Shown here in pieces: positions 16,948-25,084 of a stretch of 64,000 nucleotides of DNA. Source of the DNA: Sinorhizobium sp. BG8 (GTDB lineage: Bacteria; Pseudomonadota; Alphaproteobacteria; Rhizobiales; Rhizobiaceae); contig NZ_CP044011.1 in the NCBI RefSeq assembly GCF_016864555.1, forward strand, positions 2,809,501-2,873,500, given 5' to 3'. The notes under the pieces were generated by a model, which worked only from the letters and a program-made list of their open reading frames with translations, was not told the origin of the DNA and ran no database searches. The position numbers were made by a program, and so were the translations under genes. The first letter of the stretch is position 1. Each line of letters opens with the position of its first letter.

Positions 16948-18408
16948 TCACTGCATGCTTGCCCAGCACGCAAAACCCTTCTTCTTCAGGACCTTGCAGG
17001 CCGAAACGGCGCGGTCCTGGTTTGCAAATCCGCCGAAGCGCGCCCGGTAGAGCTGTCCCTGGCCGCTTGCGACGGCGACCGTGAACGGCTTTGCTCCGCG
17101 GAGCGACTTGCCGCCCTTGTCCTTGGCCTTCTCCAGCAGATTTTCTGCCTGTGTGCGGTCCGGCGTCGCGCCGATCTGGATGCTCCAGCCAGCGGGCGTG
17201 GCAATGTTTGCCGAAGCGGTGGACGAGGTGGTCAGTGCGTCGACCTCACCACCGTTGTCTCCCTGCTCCGTGACAGGCTCGGATACGGTCTCCGGGATAG
17301 CCACGTCGCGCTGCTGCTTCAAGGTCGCGGCAAGGGCCTGCTTTCCGACCAGCGGATTGGCACTATTACCGGCCGTGGCGGCATAGGCTGCCTCGATGCG
17401 GTTTTCTTCGTAGCGATAGGTCGGTACCGGCCCGTTGTGCGGCAGATCGAGGCTGGCGCTCGCCGCTGCGGTCGAGACTGGAGCTTCTGCTGTCTCGGCT
17501 TCGTACGCCGGAGCGGGGGCGGTCTCGGCAATGAGGTTGCCGTTTCCGCGGCGGGAAGCGGCGGGCAGATACTTGGCGACGAGACGCTTCATCTGCGCGT
17601 CACGAGCGGCGCCCGAACGGCCACCGAGCACGACGCCGACCACGCTGCGACCATCAGCCTGAACGGAGGTCACAAGATTGTACCCGGCTGCACGCGTGTA
17701 ACCGGTCTTGATGCCGTCCACACCGCGCACGACGCCGAGCAGTCGATTGTGATTGCCGATCGTCTGCTTGCCGAAGCGGAAGCTGCGCGTGGAGAAATAG
17801 CCATAGTACTGCGGAAAGTGCTGGCGCAGTGCGATGCCGAGACGCGCCTGGTCGCGAGCCGTGGTGACCTGGGCCGTGTTCGGCAGGCCGTGGGCATTGC
17901 GATAGACGGTGCGCGTCATGCCGAGCGCACGGGCTTTCTGCGTCATCATGCGGGCAAAGCGCTCTTCGGATCCTCCGCCGAGGAATTCGCCGAGTGCGGT
18001 CGCAGCGTCGTTGGCCGAGCGCGTCACGAGGGCGAGGATAGCCTGCTCAACGGTAAGCGAGCCGCCGGCGCGGAGACCGAGCTTGGACGGAGGTTCGATC
18101 GCCGCGTTCTTTGATACGGGAATCTTGGTGTTTTTGTTGATCCGACCTGATTCGAGAGCTTCGAAGGTCAGGTAGAGCGTCATCATTTTCGTGAGCGACG
18201 CCGGATAGTGCGGCCTGTCCGCATCCTCGCCATAGAGAACCTTGCCGGTCTTCGCATCGACGACAATGCCTGCGTATGTCGGGTCAGCTTTCGCCGGCGT
18301 CGCAAACGCTGCGGTGGCGACGAGACCCGCCATCATAAGGCATTTCGCCACGCGGGCGACCGCTTTCCGGGGCAGGTGCAGAACATCTAAAGAAACGGAA
18401 CGGGGCAC
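16948..18408 (-). CDS. D-alanyl-D-alanine carboxypeptidase with C-terminal SPOR domain
   Basis: A low-molecular-mass penicillin-binding protein (peptidase S11). Signal peptide: AKCLMMAGLVATAAFATPAKA. Catalytic motifs: SLTK (Ser71, Lys74 from this start), SAN in TRSANDAATALG, and KTG in DGIKTGYTRAAG. A long Ala/Glu linker follows. The last 75 or so residues (WSIQIGATPDRTQAENLL...RARFGGF) form a SPOR domain that binds denuded septal peptidoglycan. The enzyme trims terminal D-Ala in the periplasm, and the SPOR domain suggests division-site action. The start is uncertain: GTG 18408 directly precedes the signal region. The frame stays open to ATG 18519, which would add 37 residues unlike a signal peptide. 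Confidence 0.9.
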   Translation of the reverse strand: MPRSVSLDVLHLPRKAVARVAKCLMMAGLVATAAFATPAKADPTYAGIVVDAKTGKVLYGEDADRPHYPASLTKMMTLYLTFEALESGRINKNTKIPVSKNAAIEPPSKLGLRAGGSLTVEQAILALVTRSANDAATALGEFLGGGSEERFARMMTQKARALGMTRTVYRNAHGLPNTAQVTTARDQARLGIALRQHFPQYYGYFSTRSFRFGKQTIGNHNRLLGVVRGVDGIKTGYTRAAGYNLVTSVQADGRSVVGVVLGGRSGAARDAQMKRLVAKYLPAASRRGNGNLIAETAPAPAYEAETAEAPVSTAAASASLDLPHNGPVPTYRYEENRIEAAYAATAGNSANPLVGKQALAATLKQQRDVAIPETVSEPVTEQGDNGGEVDALTTSSTASANIATPAGWSIQIGATPDRTQAENLLEKAKDKGGKSLRGAKPFTVAVASGQGQLYRARFGGFANQDRAVSACKVLKKKGFACWASMQ

Positions 18409-18531
18409 AATGTTACTCTTCAGTATCGGATTGCAAATGGCGTCGAGCGGGAAGCTTCGTGACGACAGTTTCGTCGACACTAGCGGGACAGCGTTACCAA
18501 TCGGTTTATGATGAATCATTGGTTGCGCAGA

Positions 18532-19317
18532 TCAGTGGATTTTTATGGTTCGGCCCTGCCGGCTTTCGTCGGGGGTGTTGACGAGCCGGCGTTGGACGTA
18601 GCCTGTGACCGCGGTCTCCATCGCCTGCCACTGCGGCAAAAGTCTGCTCGAGAAGCGGTAAAGGAGTGAAAGATCGTGCCCGACGTGCACATCGCGCTGG
18701 CAGTCCGCGCCAGTCGAGAGTGCGTCCGATTCGGGCAGGATGCAGCGCACTGCGTAGAGTTCGCCATCGGGCAAGGTTCCGGTGAGGATCGATTCGTCGC
18801 CGTAACCGGAGTTCTCCTTGAGCTGATGCAGCGAGAGACCGGCGGGGCCAGGGGTTGCCGGGCCATCGAAGATGTGGCGGTAGATAGGCTCGACTCGGCC
18901 GGACATGTCTTTCGACATCGTGCTTTGCGACAGCTGCAGGAAGACGAGGTTCTCGGCACGATTGACATCGTTGAACCTTGCGCGCTCGTCATTGGAATAG
19001 CCGTTCATCTCCGGCCAGGTCAGATAGACATCCGCACGCTCGCTGAAGCCCGACATGCGCTGCTCCTCGAACCGGATGACGTTGGCGGGGAGGCGAACAT
19101 GATCCTCGCCGATCACGATATCGAAGATGGTGCTGTCTTCCGTGTGGCCGGCAAGGGCAATCTTTTCCCCGATCATTCGTCCCGCCAGGCTGATCGCCAC
19201 CGTAAGCGCCGCCAGGATAGCCACGGCGAAGGTGAGGCGGGTGAGGAACTTGTTTGAGATGAGAGGGGATTCGTGGATGTCGCTGGATGGTGCCACACGA
19301 TTGTTCGCGATTGTCAT
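18532..19317 (-). CDS. Membrane-anchored hypothetical protein
   Basis: A 261-residue protein with a cytoplasmic N-terminus, one membrane helix (residues about 27-45, LTFAVAILAALTVAISLAG) and a periplasmic domain that contains HVRLPANVIRFEEQRM, LTWPEMNGYSN and SGYGDESILTG segments and ends in a basic tail. It resembles hypothetical proteins I associate with Rhizobiaceae, but no function is known. It lies 123 bp upstream of the carboxypeptidase start on the same strand and could be in one unit with it. Confidence 0.65.
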   Translation of the reverse strand: MTIANNRVAPSSDIHESPLISNKFLTRLTFAVAILAALTVAISLAGRMIGEKIALAGHTEDSTIFDIVIGEDHVRLPANVIRFEEQRMSGFSERADVYLTWPEMNGYSNDERARFNDVNRAENLVFLQLSQSTMSKDMSGRVEPIYRHIFDGPATPGPAGLSLHQLKENSGYGDESILTGTLPDGELYAVRCILPESDALSTGADCQRDVHVGHDLSLLYRFSSRLLPQWQAMETAVTGYVQRRLVNTPDESRQGRTIKIH

Positions 19318-19738
19318 CCCAACACCTTTCGGCGAGCGCCCGCTATCTCAGGCCGGTGCGGCCGTCGGATCGGTAGCGCTGCAAAGACAGATCTTTCTCA
19401 CTTCGGATCGTGCCGGCGCCGTTGCCGGCGTGGCGTGCTCCTGTGTTGGCCGCAAGGCTGATCCCACATGGTTAATTTCCGGTTAAGCATTGCCCGTGTG
19501 GCGGGGGCAAAAAAGCTGCGACCGGCTCCGGGACAGGGGAGCCGGTCGCTGGGCCTTGGTCGGGACGGGGATCGGGGACTGACCTGGCCCAATGGGAGGC
19601 TGCGCGCATCCCGCGCAGCCGCGTATTCAATGTCCGTGCCGGGGCAGCTGTCCCTGTCCGGCCGGCCCGGGCTCCCTTGTGCGAGCTCCTGGCGGGCAGT
19701 AGCAGTGAGTGCCCATCGGCGTTCTTGCTGCTTCAGCG
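19318..19738. other. Structured 3' region of the BTLCP gene, candidate 3'-UTR small RNA
   Basis: No open frame is convincing. On the minus strand, downstream of the BTLCP stop, a strong hairpin (GGCTGCGCG pairing with CGCGCAGCC, about 19601-19623) is followed by C-rich single-stranded stretches and the strong terminator at 19509-19549. The roughly 190-nt transcript tail is therefore structured and could be processed to a small RNA. The remaining 19318-19508 should hold the promoter of the gene at 19317. Confidence 0.4.
19509..19549 (-). terminator. Strong intrinsic terminator (minus strand)
   Basis: A perfect 12-bp stem (GCGACCGGCTCC at 19518-19529 with GGAGCCGGTCGC at 19538-19549) has an 8-nt loop. 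On the minus strand it is followed by AGC and six T residues (A-run 19509-19514 on plus). It ends transcription coming from the BTLCP gene. Confidence 0.85.
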
Positions 19739-20341
19739 TTACTTGACGCTACCAACGGCATCGGCGCGACCGTCTTGGAGCTTTACCCACTTGCCGGCGT
19801 TCTCTGTAGATTGACGTTTCAGGAAGCGATACTCGGTCTGCGACCAGAGCAGCACCTTGTTGCGCATGTTGTCGAGAACGAAGTCGCCACGGTCCGTACG
19901 GACGGTCAGAACCGCATGGCCCTCGCCGTTGGGCTGCAGGACGACCGTGATCAGGAGATTCGAGGCGGGAATACCGGAGCGCATCAGCATCTTGCGCTTG
20001 AGCAGCACGAAATCTTCGCAGTCTCCGACCGACTTGGGGTAGGCCCATTTCTCTTCGACGCCGTAGATTTCCTGATCCGTCAGCGGCTCGATCGAGGTGT
20101 TCACGGTATAGTTTACCGTCAGAATGCTCTTCCAGTTGCTTTCGGTCAGAACCAGCGGTCCCGAAGCATCGCCGGTGGGACCGCACTCGTCCCTGTATTC
20201 GCGGCAGAATTCGTAATGGCCGATCGGCTGGTTGGTTGCTCCCTCAACTGGAATGTTTGCAGGCAACGCGAAGGCAGCAGGTGCCAGGAGTGCAGAGAGA
20301 ATGAAGCTGATTGCCCCGGATTTGAAAAGTGTTCTTGTCAT
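19739..20341 (-). CDS. Transglutaminase-like cysteine proteinase (BTLCP/DUF920)
   Basis: A 200-residue secreted protein. Signal peptide: AISFILSALLAPAAFA. The bacterial transglutaminase-like cysteine proteinase domain has a complete triad: Cys108 in VGDCEDFVLLKR, His142 in GEGHAVLTVR and Asp157 in DFVLDNM. The family includes LapG, the c-di-GMP-controlled periplasmic protease that releases adhesins. This member is the shorter DUF920 type and its substrate is unknown. ATG 20341 is preferred over 20374 because GGGGA precedes it and the signal peptide follows. AT-rich DNA with repeats lies upstream. Confidence 0.85.
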   Translation of the reverse strand: MTRTLFKSGAISFILSALLAPAAFALPANIPVEGATNQPIGHYEFCREYRDECGPTGDASGPLVLTESNWKSILTVNYTVNTSIEPLTDQEIYGVEEKWAYPKSVGDCEDFVLLKRKMLMRSGIPASNLLITVVLQPNGEGHAVLTVRTDRGDFVLDNMRNKVLLWSQTEYRFLKRQSTENAGKWVKLQDGRADAVGSVK

Positions 20342-20905
20342 TGTTCTGTCCCCGTTATGAGCACAGAATGGCACACATGTTTTGATCCATCGCGAAGTCG
20401 CGAAGTAAAATAAAGATCAAATCAACGGCCAATAAGAATAAATCTAGAATAAAACTCGAATAAAACTCGATTTGTATTTGACTCAAAATTGAGTAAAATT
20501 TGAACGTTCTTATCGCGCGAAATTCTGTCGACGATTGAAGCGAATTCGTTCAACGGATTGATTTTATGAAGAAATATGGAATGAGACGGAAGGGCGTAGG
20601 TGCGAGATCACTGTCGCGTGTGCCGGGCTTGCCCGTTGCGCGCGGAACGGCCAGCATCCCAATTGGTGCGCCATGGACGGAGTCGTGGTCTGCCGATCAG
20701 CTTTTACGCGGATAAGGCAGCGAATTTTTCTCGGAATTTCTTTTCTCGGGAAATTCGTTGCGGATGACGTGGGACGTCTTTCCGGAGGCGGCGCCGTTCA
20801 ACGACGGGCGCCGGACATCGATCTAGCTGCCTCGAAACGGTTGAGGCCCTTGGGGGTGTCCGGAGTTGGAAAATACCGGGGCTTCACTGCTGCCGCATTC
20901 CGGGG
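20342..20905. other. AT-rich upstream region of the BTLCP gene
   Basis: The part 20400-20580 is markedly AT-rich and contains tandem repeats and a palindrome, listed separately. On the plus strand an ATG at 20566 opens a 49-codon frame ending at 20715 (MKKYGMRRKG, strongly basic N-terminus), but no good ribosome-binding site is seen and I do not call it a gene. The part 20716-20905 is downstream of the minus-strand PilZ gene and holds nothing recognisable. Confidence 0.35.
20447..20494. repeat. Tandem 11-bp repeat plus short palindrome, possible operator
   Basis: GAATAAAACTC occurs twice in immediate tandem (20447-20457, 20458-20468), so the copies are one helical turn apart. Twelve bp further on, ACTCAA (20481-20486) and TTGAGT (20489-20494) form an inverted repeat with a 2-bp centre. 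The block is about 105-155 bp upstream of the BTLCP start. Confidence 0.45.
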
Positions 20906-21523
20906 TCAGAGGAATGAGGTTAGGGCTTCCTTTGACTGCACCGACGAAAACTCGACGGCGACACCTTCCTGGAAGTGCCGAACGACCCGTCCACGCATGT
21001 TCCCAAGCTGCACCGGGGTGCCAAGGGCAGGGCGGACCTCGATATCGATGGCGGCACCCGAGAGCGAAAGGTCGATGATGCGACAGGGGTAGCGTCGTCC
21101 GTCGTCGAGTACGAGCTCGGTCCGGGTGTTGCGCGGCGTGAGTCGGTTGTGCCTGCGGTCTTCCGGCAGGCCCAGCTCGTGCTTATTGGCAAGCCAGGTC
21201 AATTGCGCGGCAAGTTTCTCGCGCTTGCGATCCGTGGCGTTGAGGACGATGACGAAGCCGAATTCGCTCGCCTTCTCGACCGTTCCCTCGATTCTTCCGA
21301 GGTGGTCGACATAGGCAATGATTCGCTCGCCGCGCTGCGGCCGCGCGTGGCACGCGATGTTCACGTCCCCGGGGGACATGTCGATCACTGTGCATTCGTA
21401 TTCGTCGTGATTTGGCAACATCAGGCGACCGGGCAGGTTGACCGAGACGCGCTGAAAGCTCCGCTGGTCATGCTGCGGTCTTGGGGGTGTCGGCGATGCT
21501 TGCTGAAATGAATACATGGACAT
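20906..21523 (-). CDS. Tandem PilZ domain protein
   Basis: A 205-residue cytosolic protein with two PilZ-like domains. The C-terminal one (about residues 120-200) keeps the c-di-GMP signature: an R-rich RRHNRLTPR start and the DLSLSGAAI D-x-S-x-x-G motif. The N-terminal one (about 20-105) has QRSFQRVSV and DMSPGDV, where the D-x-S-x-x-G spacing is off by one, so it is probably a degenerate partner domain. ATG 21523 is chosen because an AGG lies about 6 bp upstream and the longer frame to 21607 has no domain features. A role in c-di-GMP response is inferred from the family. The target is unknown. Confidence 0.8.
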   Translation of the reverse strand: MSMYSFQQASPTPPRPQHDQRSFQRVSVNLPGRLMLPNHDEYECTVIDMSPGDVNIACHARPQRGERIIAYVDHLGRIEGTVEKASEFGFVIVLNATDRKREKLAAQLTWLANKHELGLPEDRRHNRLTPRNTRTELVLDDGRRYPCRIIDLSLSGAAIDIEVRPALGTPVQLGNMRGRVVRHFQEGVAVEFSSVQSKEALTSFL

Positions 21524-21652
21524 GCAGGCCTGATGAAAAGCTCTTTCTAAGTTGTAACCTTTCGAGGTTAACAGAGTGTTCTGGCTTCGATCAAAAATGC
21601 CCGGCATGTGATTGAAAAGAGAGGGGCCCGGCGGTTTGCTGCGGCTGATCCC

Positions 21653-22273
21653 TCAGCCCTGCCGTCCGCCCTCGAAGACTCGCAGATGAAGGACGCGCCG
21701 AAAGGTATCGCCAAGGCCGCGAACGGCGAAGACCGACTGCGGCACGGGAATGGAAGGGCGATCGCGCAAAAAGGCGTTCTGCTGGCTCGGATCGATGACG
21801 CCGAGCTCTGATAGCGTCATGTACCGAAACGGAACGGCCAGCGGGTCGATGGGTTGAATAGGGGCAAATGCCCCGAGAACGCGGTCACAAGCTCCACCCT
21901 GTGACGAAAGAGGCAGCAACACGACCTCGGCCTCGGTGCCCGAGGCGGACTGCCCGTAGGCGGAAACCTGCATGACTGCGGGCGTTCTGCAACGCATGAC
22001 GTTCTCTGTGATCCGAGCCGTCCGGTTCACGGATTCAGCAGACCAAAGGTCCGGAAAGCCTATGCCGCGAAGCTCTCGCCCGAAATTGGCGCACAGTCGC
22101 GTGCCTGCCAGCCTGAAGCGCGGGGCGAAGCGGCCCGCCTGCTCGAGGATGAAGAGATCCGGGAGAATTCCCCTAACATCCGCCGGCTCAATGTCCTTTC
22201 TGTCGGGGAGTTCGCGGTCACCGCGAAGCCGGTTCCAATATTCATAGATCTGGGTTGCAACTCTTGTACGCAT
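21653..22273 (-). CDS. PAS-fold protein (COG5388-type)
   Basis: A 206-residue soluble protein whose centre resembles the alphaproteobacterial PAS_5-type domain: YEYWNRLRGDRELPDRKDIEP, LPDLFILEQAG, FRLAGTRLCANFGRELRGIGFPDLW and VLLPLSSQG. No output domain is visible. Several such proteins lie beside PilZ genes in rhizobia in my recollection, and here it is directly upstream of a PilZ gene on the same strand (129 bp apart). AGGTGA 6 bp before ATG 22273 fixes the start. The sensed ligand is unknown. Confidence 0.75.
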   Translation of the reverse strand: MRTRVATQIYEYWNRLRGDRELPDRKDIEPADVRGILPDLFILEQAGRFAPRFRLAGTRLCANFGRELRGIGFPDLWSAESVNRTARITENVMRCRTPAVMQVSAYGQSASGTEAEVVLLPLSSQGGACDRVLGAFAPIQPIDPLAVPFRYMTLSELGVIDPSQQNAFLRDRPSIPVPQSVFAVRGLGDTFRRVLHLRVFEGGRQG

Positions 22274-22521
22274 GATGTCACCTGTCTCAGAGGTGTTCCA
22301 TTCCGAAACGTTTGGGTAACGGCAGGGCCTCTGTTTCGGCTGCGATGCGAACTTCATGCCAGAACGGGGTTAAGGTTAACGATTGGTTCCGTTTGCGCGT
22401 GGCCGGTCCTCATGGCAAGTATTCTGTATCGCTTCAGTGCGAATTGGTTTCAGCAATTTACTTTCGGGTCCGGGGATTTGGGGCCTGCGGCCGTCGGCGA
22501 AAGCCTGACGGCCTTTCTTTT
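22274..22521 (+). ncRNA. Candidate small RNA ending at an orphan terminator
   Basis: Between the divergent PAS and rhomboid genes a clean plus-strand intrinsic terminator stands alone. GGCCGTC (22489-22495) pairs with GACGGCC (22507-22513) and is followed by TTTCTTTT. No plus-strand ORF precedes it, so a non-coding transcript starting somewhere after 22274 is the simplest explanation. The start is not defined: a TATTCT at 22420-22425 could be a -10 box, but no -35 box is at the right distance. The entry covers the maximal interval. The remaining 22522-22661 is upstream sequence of the rhomboid gene. Confidence 0.45.
22489..22521 (+). terminator. Orphan intrinsic terminator
   Basis: A seven-bp GC stem (22489-22495/22507-22513) with an 11-nt loop, then TTTCTTTT. 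It points in the plus direction and is not downstream of any recognised plus-strand gene. Confidence 0.75.
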
Positions 22522-22661
22522 GTCTACGTAGGCGTTATTCATGTGCGGCGCGGATTTTCCTGACGCCGGTCGAGGGGGAGGGACGGCGCGCTCATTTAAG
22601 GTTTTTAAGCACTGTGTTCGTTCAACAGGACGCAACGGTGAGAGATTTGGAAAAAGAGTTC

Positions 22662-23423
22662 ATGAGCGACGAACGGGCTGGGAGCAGCGGCGCAGATACC
22701 TTGGAACGAAGCGTGGAAAGACGGGAGCCAGCCTTCAATCTTCCGTCAAGCCTGGTGGTTATCCTCTCGGTGCTCATCGCCATCCACGTCCTTCGAACCT
22801 ATTTCCTTTCCCCTGCCGCGGATGAATTCGTTCTGCTGCAATTCTCCTTCATTCCGGCACGCTACGAGCCGTCGCTGATGGCGCATGACTTCGCGTGGGT
22901 GTGGAGCCCCGTGACCTATTCGCTGCTCCACGGAAGCTGGGAGCACCTGATCTTCAACAGCTTCTGGATGGTGGCCTTCGGGGCGCCTGTCGTTCGCCGG
23001 ATCGGCACACTGCGTTTTGCGATCTTCTGGTGTCTTTCCGCGGTCGCCGCGGTGGCGCTCCATGCAGCGTTCCACTGGGAGGCGATGATCGTCGTGATCG
23101 GCGCTTCCGGGGTGGTCGCCGGTCTGATGGGGGCGGCGGCGCGGTTCGTTTTCTCGCCGAGCGGGCGGATCAGCCGTCAGTTCGCGCATCTTAACCGACG
23201 CCTCTCGATCCCCGAGGCGCTCTCCAATCGCTCGGTACTGGTGTTCTCCGGTATCTGGTTCCTTACGAATTTCCTGATTGGTTTCGGTCAGAGCATCGGT
23301 GCGGGCGAAGGCAACACCATCGCCTGGGAGGCTCATATCGGAGGGTTCCTGTTCGGGTTCCTCTGCTTTCCGCTTTTCGACAGGATACCGCCGGTTCCGC
23401 AGGAACCTTCACGCCGGAGTTAA
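22662..23423 (+). CDS. Rhomboid family intramembrane serine protease
   Basis: A 253-residue protein of about six membrane helices. The catalytic dyad is visible: Ser149 in VIGASGVVAGLMG and His225 in WEAHIGGFLFG. The upstream LLHGSWEHLIFNSFWMVAFG segment is the conserved rhomboid oxyanion region. Rhomboids cleave single-span membrane proteins within the bilayer, and the substrate here is unknown. The start is uncertain. ATG 22662 gives an N-terminus of normal length; upstream GTG codons (22614, 22638) would add up to 16 residues. It is a single gene followed by a CBS-domain gene 180 bp later. Confidence 0.88.
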   Translation: MSDERAGSSGADTLERSVERREPAFNLPSSLVVILSVLIAIHVLRTYFLSPAADEFVLLQFSFIPARYEPSLMAHDFAWVWSPVTYSLLHGSWEHLIFNSFWMVAFGAPVVRRIGTLRFAIFWCLSAVAAVALHAAFHWEAMIVVIGASGVVAGLMGAAARFVFSPSGRISRQFAHLNRRLSIPEALSNRSVLVFSGIWFLTNFLIGFGQSIGAGEGNTIAWEAHIGGFLFGFLCFPLFDRIPPVPQEPSRRS

Positions 23424-23603
23424 CGCTAGCGGCGCGGCGGTCTTGCATTCGCCCCTATCGTGGCGCACCATGACGGTCTCCGGTTCTCACATGCTTACCG
23501 GAGGAAGGGGAGTTGCCATCAGAGGAGAATTGGCACCTTCCAACTGGCAGGGCATTCCACGGGATGTCCCGTCTCTCTGTCATGTTGCACACGGGAGGTA
23601 TGC

Positions 23604-24032
23604 ATGTATGTAAAGTCGATACTGGATGAAAAAGGCCGCAATGTTATCACTGCCGGCCCGCAATTGACGGTGCGTCAGGCCGCGGTCTATCTCCATGAAA
23701 ATCACATTGGTGCGATCGTAATCGTCGATCGAAACGATCGCATTGCCGGTATTCTGGCGGAACGCGACATCGTGTGTGCGATCGCCCGCTCGGGAGCCGA
23801 GTGCCTGGACAAGCCGATCTCCTCCATCATGTGGGGCAATGTCCATCGTTGTACGGAGAGTTCCACCGTCGAGGAACTCATGGGGATGATGAGCAACCTT
23901 CGCGCCCGGCATATTCCGGTTGAGAAGGATGGCCGCCTGGTTGGGATCATTTCGATCGGTGACGTCGTTAAATCGCATATCCGCGCCATTGAGCGCGAAG
24001 CGGCCGACATCAAGGCTTACATTTCGAGCTGA
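23604..24032 (+). CDS. Two-CBS-domain protein
   Basis: A 142-residue protein consisting only of a CBS pair: CBS1 about residues 8-65 (LTVRQAAVYLHENHIGAIVIVD, IAGILAERDIV) and CBS2 about 75-130 (STVEELMGMMSNLRARHIPVEKDGRLVGIISIGDVVK). CBS pairs usually bind adenine nucleotides or NAD-type ligands and act as energy sensors. The start is fixed by GGGAGG at 23593-23598 and ATG 23604. Such stand-alone CBS proteins are widespread in Rhizobiales and their partner is unknown. Confidence 0.88.
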   Translation: MYVKSILDEKGRNVITAGPQLTVRQAAVYLHENHIGAIVIVDRNDRIAGILAERDIVCAIARSGAECLDKPISSIMWGNVHRCTESSTVEELMGMMSNLRARHIPVEKDGRLVGIISIGDVVKSHIRAIEREAADIKAYISS

Positions 24033-24121
24033 GAGAAAAGCCATGTCTTAATGGCGGGCACCGCGTGGTGCTCGCCCATGCCCCCAGGACGCGGGAGCAG
24101 GGCGCATGCGCGCCGAACCGC

Positions 24122-25084
24122 CTACCGTATCAGCACTTCCTGCATTCGCCGGATCTCGGCGATCTTCGCCTTTGCCTCGGCGTAGCCCCGGTCGATGGCT
24201 TCGCCGGCGCGGTGGAACTCCGATAGGCCGATGTCGCTGAGCTTGGGATGCAGCGCCAGATCCGGAGGGTCTCCGGCAAGGCGCGCACGCGAAATCCTGT
24301 CCTGGATGATATTGAACGCCTGCACCATCACGCTCGTCAGTCCGAGGCGCGCCGCGCTGTTTTCCTGGTGCGCGGTCTCGTCGATCTTCTGCAGATTGGC
24401 ATTCAGCTTGATGACGGCGGAGCGGCCGTAGAGGTCGTAGTTCAGGTTGACCGCCACCACGAGCGGCTGCTCGTAGGTGCGGCACACGGATACCGGCACG
24501 GGATTGACGAGCGCGCCGTCCACGAGCGTACGCCCGTTGCAGGGGATCGGCTCGAAAATGCCCGGCAGCGCATAGGATGCACGGATCGCGGTAATCAGTG
24601 CCCCGCTCTCGATCCAGACTTCATGGCCGCTGTTGATCTCCGTCGCCACCGCGACGAATGGACGGTCGAGGGTCTCGATCTGGATGTGCTCGAGATGCTC
24701 CTGCATGCGGCGGGTTAGCCGCATTCCGCCGAAGAGACCGCTTCCCCGGATGGTGAAGTCGAGCAGGCTCGCTATGCGGCGCATGGTCAGCGAACGGGCG
24801 AATATCTCAAGTTCGTCGAGCTTGCCGGCAAGATAGCAGCCTCCGACCAGCGCGCCGATGGAAGTGCCGGCGATCATGCTGATCCCGATCTCTTCCTCGT
24901 CCAATGCACGCAATACCCCGATATGTGCCCATCCCCGGGCGGCGCCGCCGCCTAGCGCAAGAGCAATCTTCGCACGTGGAGACGCGGCCCTCGCGGGGAT
25001 CTGGGACATGTCATTCATGGCAGAGCCACCAGGATCTTGCACATCCGCATTGAGCGCGGACCGGTTGAAGCTCCAGTTCAGCAT
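24122..25084 (-). CDS. Patatin-like phospholipase (RssA/NTE family)
   Basis: A 320-residue patatin-fold hydrolase. The oxyanion loop is LALGGGAARGWAHIG, the nucleophile is Ser75 in GTSIG, and the catalytic Asp189 is in the DGALVNP motif, so the Ser-Asp dyad is complete. The remaining C-terminal 110 residues are helical. Bacterial relatives are lipid acyl-hydrolases, some secreted and others cytosolic. No signal peptide is seen. ATG 25084 is supported by GGAGG 7 bp upstream and starts MLNWSFNRS. The frame is open further upstream but without features. The gene is monocistronic. Confidence 0.88.
   Translation of the reverse strand: MLNWSFNRSALNADVQDPGGSAMNDMSQIPARAASPRAKIALALGGGAARGWAHIGVLRALDEEEIGISMIAGTSIGALVGGCYLAGKLDELEIFARSLTMRRIASLLDFTIRGSGLFGGMRLTRRMQEHLEHIQIETLDRPFVAVATEINSGHEVWIESGALITAIRASYALPGIFEPIPCNGRTLVDGALVNPVPVSVCRTYEQPLVVAVNLNYDLYGRSAVIKLNANLQKIDETAHQENSAARLGLTSVMVQAFNIIQDRISRARLAGDPPDLALHPKLSDIGLSEFHRAGEAIDRGYAEAKAKIAEIRRMQEVLIR

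Noticed and set aside
19739-20341. A LapG/LapD adhesin-release system
   Set aside because: The BTLCP triad fits LapG-type proteases, but no LapD-like GGDEF-EAL-HAMP protein or type I secreted adhesin is in the window, and the autotransporter is of a different secretion type.
20566-20715. 49-codon plus-strand frame (MKKYGMRRKG start)
   Set aside because: No convincing ribosome-binding site or terminator and mixed codon use; kept only as a remark in the intergenic entry.
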